Assembly (NCBI GenBank): GCA_900554975.1
Contig: USJI01000042.1
Span: forward strand, 1 to 7,279
Length of the DNA stretch: 7,279 nucleotides
Source of the DNA: an uncultured Ruminococcus sp.
GTDB lineage: Bacteria > Bacillota > Clostridia > Oscillospirales > Ruminococcaceae
Direction: 5' to 3'
Within the stretch, counting starts at the first letter, position 1, and each line of letters starts with the position of its first letter. Below, piece after piece: positions 1-5,314 of this stretch. The notes under the pieces were generated by a model. The model made no database searches. It saw only the letters and a list, made by a program, of their open reading frames with translations, and was not told the origin of the DNA. The translations under genes and the position numbers were made by a program.

Positions 1-679
1 ACAGAATAGTTGTTGTGATAAAGAATATCAGGTCTGAAAGATTGAAAAGTCCCTGAGAGAAAGAAACGAATCTTTCCTGTGTTGAAAGGCTTCCGATTAT
101 TTTTGCCGCCTTAGGAAGATTTGTGAAAAGTGCACTGTCCTTGAAGTTGTCGATGAAAATGAGGATTATCATTGCTCCCTCACCGAGAATAGCTGCAATG
201 ATAGGACTTTCAGTAAATGAGGACATGAGCATACCGATAGCTATGCAGACAAGTCCCCAGAGGAAAAATCCGATATATCCGCATATAAGGCTTGACCATA
301 CAACATCACCTTTTATCATAGTGATAACAGGGTAGAAGAGAGTAAGCACAAGCATAGTCAGAAAAACTGTTGCAACTGCAAGGAATTTTGCAATTACTAT
401 CTGGAAAACATTCAGCGGACTTGAAATAAGAAGAACTTCCGTTCCGCCCTTTCTTTCGTCAGCAAATGTTCTCATGGTAAGTGCAGGTATCAGGAATATA
501 AAGTAGAAAAAGTTGTTGTAGAAAACATTCGGGAAAGAAAATTTGTAAACATTTCCTGTGAGGTCAGAGATACCGTTTATAAAACTCAGAGAAAATACCA
601 GCAGGAAAAGTGCCGCTATAACATAAGCAAACGGTGAATAATAGTAGGACTGAAGTTCCTTTTTAAATAAAGCAAACAT
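1..679 (-). CDS. ABC-2 type transporter permease, GldF/NosY-like (3' end outside window)
   Basis: This is the membrane subunit of an ABC exporter, and it probably pairs with the ATPase encoded immediately upstream. It reads from ATG at 679 down to the window edge, giving 226 residues with the C-terminus missing. The N-terminus is a short basic segment (KKEL, residues 6-9) followed by hydrophobic stretches at about 17-35, 57-68, 91-121, 127-152 and 160-177, as expected for a polytopic ABC-2 permease. The cytoplasmic-loop motif at 68-88, TMRTFADERKGGTEVLL followed by SSPL, is typical of the GldF/NosY permease family. The start lies 3 bases after the ATPase stop, and an AAGGAGG ribosome site (697-691) sits inside the end of the ATPase gene, so the two are co-transcribed. 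In related operons a GldG-like auxiliary protein follows; that would lie off the left edge. The substrate cannot be read from sequence. Confidence 0.9.
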   Translation of the reverse strand, partial: MFALFKKELQSYYYSPFAYVIAALFLLVFSLSFINGISDLTGNVYKFSFPNVFYNNFFYFIFLIPALTMRTFADERKGGTEVLLISSPLNVFQIVIAKFLAVATVFLTMLVLTLFYPVITMIKGDVVWSSLICGYIGFFLWGLVCIAIGMLMSSFTESPIIAAILGEGAMIILIFIDNFKDSALFTNLPKAAKIIGSLSTQERFVSFSQGLFNLSDLIFFITTTIL

Positions 680-682
680 AGT

Positions 683-1720
683 TTATTCATCCTCCTTGTC
701 AGAATTGTCTGAAGAATCAGTTTCGCTGTCATAATAAGGATTTTGTGAATCCATTTCTTCAAGAAGATCTTTCAGACCTTTCTTTTTAGGAGCCTGTGAC
801 GTGAGCTTTACAAAGACTTCTTCGAGATTCGGCTTTTCGGTTGTTACTTCGTCAACGACAAAATCATTCTTTATAAGGTTTGTCATAACGTTTTTGCGGA
901 CTTCGTCATCTTTTATTTCTATTCTGTATGTATAAGTGTTTGTCTTGGCATACGATGTATCAGTTATGCCGATAACACCTTCAATAGATTTTATACATTC
1001 TGTTGCCTTGTCCTTTTCGCCTTCAACTGTCATGTTGAGTATCATGTTTGTTCCAAGGCTGTCCTCAAGGTTCTTTATTTTGTCAACAGCTCTGATTTCG
1101 CCATGGCTTATGATAACAACTCTTTCACATACTTCCTGAATTTCAGCGAGTATGTGGGAACTCAATATAATAGTATGGTCTTTTTTCAGAGAGAGAATAA
1201 GATTTCTGACTTCGATAACCTGGTTCGGGTCAAGTCCGACAGTCGGTTCATCGAGAACGAGGTATTTAGGATTCCCGAGAAGTGCCTGTGCAAATCCCAC
1301 ACGCTGTTTGTAACCTTTTGAAAGGTTTCTGATAAGCCTTTTTTCAACGTCCTTTATTTTCAGCTTATCCATTGCCAGTTCAACCTGTTCAGCACGTTCA
1401 CTGCGTTTTATACCTTTTATACCGGCGGCAAATTTCAGGTATTCCTTTACCTTCATGTCAAGATAAACCGGAGGAATTTCCGGAAGATACCCCATCATTT
1501 TTTTAACCTTTGAAGGTTCTTCAGCGATATCAAGACCATCTATCAGAACTTTTCCGCTTGTGGACGGAAGATATCCGGTTATGATATTCATTGTTGTGGA
1601 CTTTCCGGCACCGTTTGGTCCGAGAAATCCCAGGATTTCGTTGTCATTGACCGTAAAACTCAGGTTTTTGACAGCGGCATTCCGACCGTAATATTTTGTC
1701 AGATTTTTTATTTCGATCAT
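683..1720 (-). CDS. ABC transporter ATP-binding protein, GldA/NosF-like
   Basis: This is the cytoplasmic ATPase subunit of an ABC-2 exporter, 345 residues. Visible motifs are Walker A GPNGAGKST (34-42), the signature LSKGYKQR (133-140), Walker B YLVLDEPT (153-160), D-loop GLDP (162-165) and the switch histidine SSH (187-189). The Q-loop position reads GYLPEIPPVY, with glutamate (81) instead of glutamine, a variant familiar from GldA-type ATPases. A C-terminal extension of about 130 residues follows the nucleotide-binding domain and ends in a strongly acidic Asp/Ser/Glu tail (about 321-345). The start ATG at 1720-1718 begins the typical MIEIKNLTKYYG opening; its ribosome site is only a weak GAAAGG at 1739-1734, 13 bases upstream. 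It leads the minus-strand operon, with the permease starting 3 bases after its stop, and is divergent from the cellulase. The transported substrate is unknown; GldA-like naming reflects family resemblance, not a gliding function. Confidence 0.95.
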   Translation of the reverse strand: MIEIKNLTKYYGRNAAVKNLSFTVNDNEILGFLGPNGAGKSTTMNIITGYLPSTSGKVLIDGLDIAEEPSKVKKMMGYLPEIPPVYLDMKVKEYLKFAAGIKGIKRSERAEQVELAMDKLKIKDVEKRLIRNLSKGYKQRVGFAQALLGNPKYLVLDEPTVGLDPNQVIEVRNLILSLKKDHTIILSSHILAEIQEVCERVVIISHGEIRAVDKIKNLEDSLGTNMILNMTVEGEKDKATECIKSIEGVIGITDTSYAKTNTYTYRIEIKDDEVRKNVMTNLIKNDFVVDEVTTEKPNLEEVFVKLTSQAPKKKGLKDLLEEMDSQNPYYDSETDSSDNSDKEDE

Positions 1721-1752
1721 CTATGTACCCATGCCTTTCGTAATTTTTTGGC

Positions 1753-1763
1753 TTTGTGTGAAT
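1753..1763 (+). repeat. 11-base direct repeat, copy 1
   Basis: TTTGTGTGAAT occurs here and again, identically, at 1949-1959, 196 bases away in the same orientation. Copy 1 lies in the untranslated leader of the ABC operon. It may be a shared regulator site or chance. Confidence 0.4.
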
Positions 1764-1774
1764 TTATGTAAAAA

Positions 1775-1813
1775 TGCATATTATAATAGGTATAGACTGC
1801 TTGCAAATATGCA
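1775..1813. repeat. Inverted repeat around the ABC-operon promoter
   Basis: TGCATATT (1775-1782) is repeated as its perfect reverse complement AATATGCA (1806-1813), with 23 bases between. The left arm overlaps the minus-strand -10 and the right arm starts at the edge of its candidate -35, so a regulator bound to both arms would cover the promoter. Eight-base AT-rich arms can occur by chance in such DNA. Confidence 0.4.
1780..1806 (-). promoter_or_regulatory. Candidate sigma-A promoter of the ABC operon
   Basis: On the minus strand TATAAT lies at 1785-1780. A TTGCAA hexamer (four of six matches to TTGACA) lies at 1806-1801, with a 15-base spacer, shorter than the ideal 17. It would start transcription about 50 bases upstream of the ATPase ATG. 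The -10 is perfect but the -35 and spacing are weak, so this is a modest prediction. Confidence 0.35.
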
Positions 1814-1888
1814 AAATTATACACGTTAACATTATCTCAGAAAGTTATGAACAAAATATGAATAAAATGTAACTATATTATTAAGGTT

Positions 1889-1913
1889 TGTGGAAAACTC
1901 CCAAATTTCCACA
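1889..1913. repeat. Inverted repeat with 8-base arms, operator-like
   Basis: TGTGGAAA (1889-1896) and TTTCCACA (1906-1913) are perfect reverse complements around a 9-base centre (actcccaaa). The 25-base dyad, with centres of the two arms 17 bases apart, has the geometry of a site for a dimeric repressor or activator. It lies about 220 bases upstream of the cellulase -35 and about 80 upstream of the ABC promoter. It is not followed by a T-run, so it is not a terminator. Confidence 0.5.
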
Positions 1914-1934
1914 TTTTACAAGCGTAATTATAAA

Positions 1935-1950
1935 GTGAAATTGTGAAATT
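1935..1950 (+). repeat. Tandem octamer GTGAAATT x2
   Basis: Two exact, directly adjacent copies of GTGAAATT (1935-1942 and 1943-1950) are followed by the related TGTGTGAAT. Tandem half-sites spaced by 8 bases could bind a regulator on nearly one face of the helix, but AT-rich slippage is an alternative origin. Confidence 0.4.
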
Positions 1951-1959
1951 TGTGTGAAT
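1949..1959 (+). repeat. 11-base direct repeat, copy 2
   Basis: This is the second identical copy of TTTGTGTGAAT (first at 1753-1763). It runs directly on from the tandem GTGAAATT pair and sits at the -35 position of the candidate upstream promoter at 1972-1977. Confidence 0.4.
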
Positions 1960-1971
1960 AGCGGCTGTATA

Positions 1972-1977
1972 TATAAT
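1972..1977 (+). promoter_or_regulatory. Possible upstream -10 element
   Basis: A perfect TATAAT lies here. The only -35 candidate is a poor TTGTGT at 1950-1955 (16-base spacing). A transcript from it would start about 1984 and immediately include the long hairpin at 1991-2038. It would need an activator or be silent; AT-rich chance occurrence is quite possible. Confidence 0.25.
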
Positions 1978-1990
1978 GAATATAAACACA

Positions 1991-2038
1991 AAACAGCAGT
2001 GTGAAACGGCTATTTTCACAAAAAAAGAACTGCTGTTT
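1991..2038. repeat. Long two-part inverted repeat
   Basis: The outer arms AAACAGCAGT (1991-2000) and ACTGCTGTTT (2029-2038) are perfect 10-base complements. Inside them GTGAAA (2001-2006) pairs with TTTCAC (2014-2019) around the loop cggctat. The two stems stack with only a one-sided A-rich bulge (2020-2028). As RNA this is a roughly 48-base bulged hairpin on either strand. Neither side is followed by a T-run, so it is unlikely to be a terminator. Function is unknown: operator, cruciform site or structured small RNA are all possible. Confidence 0.6.
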
Positions 2039-2131
2039 AGGTACTGTTGTCATAATTAACAAAAGAAACCAGAATTGTCTGTGCAAGTATACAATTTTGA
2101 GATTCGGAGGTTCAAGTTTTTGGGCAAAGTG

Positions 2132-2160
2132 TTGACAATTTAAAAATGCTGATTTATAAT
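2132..2160 (+). promoter_or_regulatory. Perfect consensus sigma-A promoter of the cellulase gene
   Basis: TTGACA (2132-2137) and TATAAT (2155-2160) are separated by exactly 17 bases, an exact match to the housekeeping consensus at both boxes. Transcription should start near 2167, giving a leader of about 115 bases before the ATG at 2283. Such a strong core promoter fits an abundantly produced cellulosomal enzyme, and implies that any regulation acts by repression or after initiation. Confidence 0.85.
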
Positions 2161-2169
2161 ATGATTATG

Positions 2170-2208
2170 AAATTTTATAGCGTGTTTTGTGATGGCGCTG
2201 TAAAATTT
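2170..2208 (+). promoter_or_regulatory. Leader hairpin 1 at the 5' end of the cellulase mRNA
   Basis: Bases 2170-2182 pair with 2196-2208: thirteen consecutive pairs with a single G-U wobble (2178 with 2200), closing a 13-base loop. It lies within a few bases of the predicted transcript start. A terminal 5' stem-loop of this kind can protect mRNA from decay; as DNA it is also a downstream operator candidate. Confidence 0.6.
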
Positions 2209-2234
2209 AAGGAATTGAACGATTTCTTAAATTT
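2203..2234 (+). promoter_or_regulatory. Leader hairpin 2, overlapping hairpin 1
   Basis: Bases 2203-2214 pair with 2223-2234: twelve pairs including one G-U wobble, closing an 8-base loop (ttgaacga). Its left arm reuses 2203-2208, which is the end of hairpin 1, so both cannot form completely. No T-run follows and the ribosome site (2269-2274) lies outside both stems. It is AT-rich and weaker than hairpin 1. Confidence 0.45.
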
Positions 2235-2268
2235 AGTACGCATAAGTTACGAAAAATTCTTTCTAAGA

Positions 2269-2274
2269 GAGGGG
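2269..2274 (+). promoter_or_regulatory. Ribosome binding site of the cellulase gene
   Basis: GAGGGG lies 8 bases before the ATG at 2283 and supports that start, which opens directly into a signal peptide. The site is not inside either leader hairpin. Confidence 0.8.
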
Positions 2275-2282
2275 AAATACTG

Positions 2283-5141
2283 ATGATACTTAAGAAGAAG
2301 AAGGCTGTTATCGCAGCAATTCTTTCAGCAGCTCTTACAGTTTCAGCTATGATGCCTGCAGCATCAGCAGCCGGAACAAGAACTAAAGAAGAAAAATATG
2401 GTGATTCAACATATGCACAGAGATTTCTGTCATTATATGACGATGTAATCACAAACGGTGTTGAAAATGGATACCTGAGTGAACAGACAAAGTCAAGCGG
2501 AACTCTTGGTATTCCTTACCATGCAGTTGAAGAGCTTATTGTCGAAGCTCCTGACTACGGTCATGAAACAACATCAGAAGCTATGTCATACATTGTATGG
2601 ATGGCTGCAATGCACGATTTTATTATTAAGAATGGTGTTACAGACGCAGACGGAAAAACAGTTGACGTTAGTGCTGAAAAGAGCGACCTCGCAGCAGCAT
2701 GGAAGTCAATGGAAGTTATGATTCCTACAATTCAGGGTAACATCATGCAGAACTCAAATCTGAGTGCGCAGTATGCAGAAGAACATGAAGATCCTGAAAC
2801 ATATCCAACAGCTCAGAATCCAAGCAACACAGGTGTTAACCCGATTCACGCTAAGTTTACTCAGGTTTACGGAAGCGATAAGGGTCTTTACCTGATGCAC
2901 TGGCTCGCTGACGTTGATGACTGGTATGGCTACGGCGGAAACAACGGACAGTTCACATTCATCAATACATTCCAGCGTGGTGCTAACGAATCATGTTGGG
3001 AAACAGTTCCGCATCCATGCGTTGAAGAACTTAAATACGGTATGTCCGGCAGAGGTATGAAGGGTATCTTCAATACTGACGCTACAGTAACACCACAGTT
3101 TGCTTATACAAACGCACCTGACGCTGAAGACCGTGCTATCCAGGCTATTTATGCAGCTAACAGATGGGGCGTTGGCAGTTCAGATCTTGACGCTAAGGCT
3201 GGTAAAATGGGTGACCAGTTAAGAAACAATATGTACGATAAGTACTATAAGGAAATTGGTTGTCAGAATGCTTGGTCAGGTTCTGCTTCGGGCAGAGGCG
3301 GCGCTCACTACCTGATGTCATGGTATACATCATGGGGCGGTGCTCTTCCTTCAACAGGTCAGAACTGGGCATGGCAGATCGGTGCGAGCCACTGTCACGA
3401 ATTCTATCAGAACCCACTCGCAGCTTATGCTCTTCTTGCTGATGACGGACTCAAGGCAGGTATGAAGACAGGTTCAGATGCAGTTACAGATTACGAAGAA
3501 TCACTCAAGAGACAGCTCGAATTCTACCTCTGGCTGCAGTCAGCTGACGGCCCGATCGCCGGTGGTGCTACAAGCTCATGGAACGGTAGATACGAAACAT
3601 ATAAATACAATGCAACAGATACTGCTAAATATGGCACAGATAAGCCTGCTACATTCTATAAGATGGCATATTTGGAACATCCGGTTTACCTCGACCCAGG
3701 TTCAAACCACTGGATTGGTAACCAGGTATGGGCAGTTCAGCGTCTTGCAGAACTTTACTATGATGTAAAGACAAATCCATCATCAGTTTCACAGTCACTC
3801 AAGGTTGCTGGAAACATGACAATTGAATCAGCTCTTAAGGCTATTCTTGACAGATGGGTTGAATGGTTTGTTGGTCAGGTTGAACTTACAGATGACGGTT
3901 CATACACAATCCCTGCAACACTTGACTGGTTCGGTCAGCCTGCAGACTGGAACGGAACATATGATCCAAATGCAAATGCTAAACTCACATGTACAGTTAC
4001 TGCAACAGGTACATCTGACCTTGGTTGTGTATCTTCACTTGCTAACTCACTCATTTACTATGCAAAGGCAAACGATGTCGATTCAAGTGCTGCTACAACA
4101 CCTGATAAGTCAAATACAGCTGCTTATGGTCTGTATCTTGCTCATGAGCTTCTTGACCGTGAATGGAACATGGGTCGTGATGACATTGGTCTTTCAATCG
4201 AAGAAACAAATGGCAGCATGGTAAGACTCTTTGAACAGGATGTATGGGTTCCGGACGGCGTTAAGGCTTCACCAAAATATGATGGTACAATGCCAAACGG
4301 CGACAAGGTTACAACAGGTATCAAGTTCCTTGATATCCGTTCACAGTACCTTGGCGATAACAAGGACGGTACAAATACAGGTGCAAAACAGTCTAACGGC
4401 TACGGCACAAGCACAGAAATCGACGGCAAGTACTATTCAGATAACAGAGGATATGTAAAGAAATTCTATGATGCATACCAGAGTGTTAAGAATGGCACAG
4501 CTGAAGAAAAGACAGCTGCTATGGAATCTGTTAAACTTAACTACCACAGATTCTGGCACGCAGGTGATATCCTGGTAGCTATGGGAACAATGGCTGAACT
4601 TTATCCTGATGTACTTCCGGATTCTGACAGTGATGAAGAAGTAGTAGATAAGACAGAAATCGAAGTAGCAGTTGGCGGTAGTGACACAATCACAGCTAAG
4701 CCATCCGGTACATTTGAATCTGCTGATGATAAGATTGCAACAGTTGATAAAGATGGTAAAGTAACAGGTGTTGCTGCTGGTGAAACAACAGTTAAGGTTA
4801 CATTCCCAAGCGGTAAGACTGTTGATGTTAAGGTTACAGTAACAGAAACAGATACAACAGCTGCTTCTGATGTTACACTTCCAACAGGAACACATGATCC
4901 TGCAAGCCTTCTCTACGGAGACGTTGACCTTGACGATTTCGTTGGTGCAACAGACGTTGTACTTCTTAACAAGTATCTCCTGAGTACAGAAGAATATCCA
5001 CTTACACATGAAGATGATGACAGAGCTTATGAACAGGCTAATGCAAGCTACGATGATGCAATCAACCTGAACGACTCACAGGCTATCATCCAGAAGGTAC
5101 TTGGAATATTCACACAGGACGATCTTGGTCCTCAGGATTAA
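2283..5141 (+). CDS. Secreted cellulosomal GH48 cellulase with Big_2-like and dockerin modules
   Basis: This 952-residue protein is a family-48 processive cellulase expected to release cellobiose from cellulose chain ends outside the cell. A signal peptide (KKKK at 4-7, hydrophobic core, AXA site near 29) precedes a GH48 module at about 36-776. The region VEAPDYGHETTSEA (87-100) carries E88 and E99, matching E44 and the acid E55 of Clostridium cellulolyticum CelF; YTNAPD puts D280 at CelF D230. Other family stretches include INTFQRG (227-233), WNGRYE (433-438) and YHRFW (754-758). An acidic linker leads to a Big_2-like Ig module (about 789-856), then a dockerin (about 878-946). Its first calcium loop is intact (D880, D882, D884, D891); the second is degenerate (N920, S922, D924, D931). 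The dockerin should attach it to a scaffoldin cohesin. Perfect promoter, good ribosome site, AAG-rich lysine codons and a terminator mark a highly expressed single-gene unit. Known cousins are called Cel48A/CelF/CelS. Confidence 0.97.
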   Translation: MILKKKKAVIAAILSAALTVSAMMPAASAAGTRTKEEKYGDSTYAQRFLSLYDDVITNGVENGYLSEQTKSSGTLGIPYHAVEELIVEAPDYGHETTSEAMSYIVWMAAMHDFIIKNGVTDADGKTVDVSAEKSDLAAAWKSMEVMIPTIQGNIMQNSNLSAQYAEEHEDPETYPTAQNPSNTGVNPIHAKFTQVYGSDKGLYLMHWLADVDDWYGYGGNNGQFTFINTFQRGANESCWETVPHPCVEELKYGMSGRGMKGIFNTDATVTPQFAYTNAPDAEDRAIQAIYAANRWGVGSSDLDAKAGKMGDQLRNNMYDKYYKEIGCQNAWSGSASGRGGAHYLMSWYTSWGGALPSTGQNWAWQIGASHCHEFYQNPLAAYALLADDGLKAGMKTGSDAVTDYEESLKRQLEFYLWLQSADGPIAGGATSSWNGRYETYKYNATDTAKYGTDKPATFYKMAYLEHPVYLDPGSNHWIGNQVWAVQRLAELYYDVKTNPSSVSQSLKVAGNMTIESALKAILDRWVEWFVGQVELTDDGSYTIPATLDWFGQPADWNGTYDPNANAKLTCTVTATGTSDLGCVSSLANSLIYYAKANDVDSSAATTPDKSNTAAYGLYLAHELLDREWNMGRDDIGLSIEETNGSMVRLFEQDVWVPDGVKASPKYDGTMPNGDKVTTGIKFLDIRSQYLGDNKDGTNTGAKQSNGYGTSTEIDGKYYSDNRGYVKKFYDAYQSVKNGTAEEKTAAMESVKLNYHRFWHAGDILVAMGTMAELYPDVLPDSDSDEEVVDKTEIEVAVGGSDTITAKPSGTFESADDKIATVDKDGKVTGVAAGETTVKVTFPSGKTVDVKVTVTETDTTAASDVTLPTGTHDPASLLYGDVDLDDFVGATDVVLLNKYLLSTEEYPLTHEDDDRAYEQANASYDDAINLNDSQAIIQKVLGIFTQDDLGPQD

Positions 5142-5195
5142 TAATTTTGGTTTTTCATTTTAATTCCTTTTTTATAATTCCTATTTAATCCCTTT

Positions 5196-5230
5196 AAATC
5201 CGGCCTTTTATACAAAGGTCGGATTTTTTT
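5196..5230 (+). terminator. Intrinsic terminator of the cellulase gene
   Basis: Bases 5196-5208 pair with 5214-5226 through thirteen pairs with one G-U wobble, around a 5-base loop (tatac). The GC-rich centre CCGGCC/GGTCGG is followed by seven T residues (5224-5230). It sits 54 bases after the stop codon and separates the cellulase from yicC. The gap 5142-5195 is a pyrimidine-rich AT stretch with no gene. Confidence 0.9.
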
Positions 5231-5241
5231 GCTGTATATAC

Positions 5242-5270
5242 TTGATTTCTTGCGCTCAGAATGCTATAAT
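5242..5270 (+). promoter_or_regulatory. Sigma-A promoter of the yicC-remA-gmk-rpoZ operon
   Basis: TTGATT (5242-5247, four of six matches) lies 17 bases before a perfect TATAAT (5265-5270), which is preceded by TGC, an extended -10. It begins just 11 bases beyond the terminator. Transcription should start near 5277, about 38 bases before the yicC start codon. Confidence 0.75.
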
Positions 5271-5301
5271 AAAATAATAGTATATTGTGAACAAATGTAA
5301 T

Positions 5302-5307
5302 GGGAGG
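5302..5307 (+). promoter_or_regulatory. Ribosome binding site that fixes the yicC start
   Basis: GGGAGG lies 7 bases before GTG at 5315. The upstream in-frame ATG at 5300 overlaps this site and has no ribosome site of its own, so GTG 5315 is preferred. An out-of-frame ATG at 5313 overlaps the GTG and is followed at once by TGA. Confidence 0.8.
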
Positions 5308-5314
5308 TTATCAT

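Larger units (their letters stand above)
1721..2282. other. Divergent intergenic regulatory region (no gene seen)
   Basis: This 562-base AT-rich stretch separates the minus-strand ABC operon from the plus-strand cellulase. I find no convincing coding frame on either strand. It holds a candidate minus-strand promoter near 1780-1806, three inverted repeats (1775-1813, 1889-1913, 1991-2038), a tandem octamer at 1935-1950, an 11-base direct repeat at 1753 and 1949, a second TATAAT at 1972, and the cellulase promoter and leader from 2132 onward. It is long for a bacterial divergent spacer, which suggests elaborate control of the cellulase, the transporter, or both. Each element is listed separately below. 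Confidence 0.8.

Noticed and set aside
1889..1913. DnaA-box-like TGTGGAAAA and possible replication origin
   Set aside because: Only one near match and a poorer inverse copy are present, with no cluster of boxes and no dnaA or dnaN nearby.
1991..2038. Terminator of the ABC operon or of an upstream gene
   Set aside because: Neither strand has a T-run after the hairpin, and no gene ends near it; both flanking genes read away from it.
2207..2452. 81-codon minus-strand frame over the cellulase start
   Set aside because: It crosses the cellulase leader and signal peptide, has no ribosome site or recognisable motif, and is best explained as a complement of alanine-rich coding sequence.
3823..4224. 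133-codon plus-strand frame in another phase of the cellulase
   Set aside because: The product is low complexity (Gln/Leu/Met repeats from ACA/GCT-rich sense codons) and lies wholly within a well supported gene.
4437..5009. 190-codon open frame on the minus strand inside the cellulase
   Set aside because: It is antisense to the Big_2/dockerin region, cysteine-rich and without family motifs; it mirrors the biased codons of the sense gene.
5161..5201. Degenerate AATTCCT-like repeats before the terminator
   Set aside because: Copies are imperfect and unevenly spaced (about 14, 11 and 10 bases); more likely pyrimidine-rich AT sequence than a functional array.
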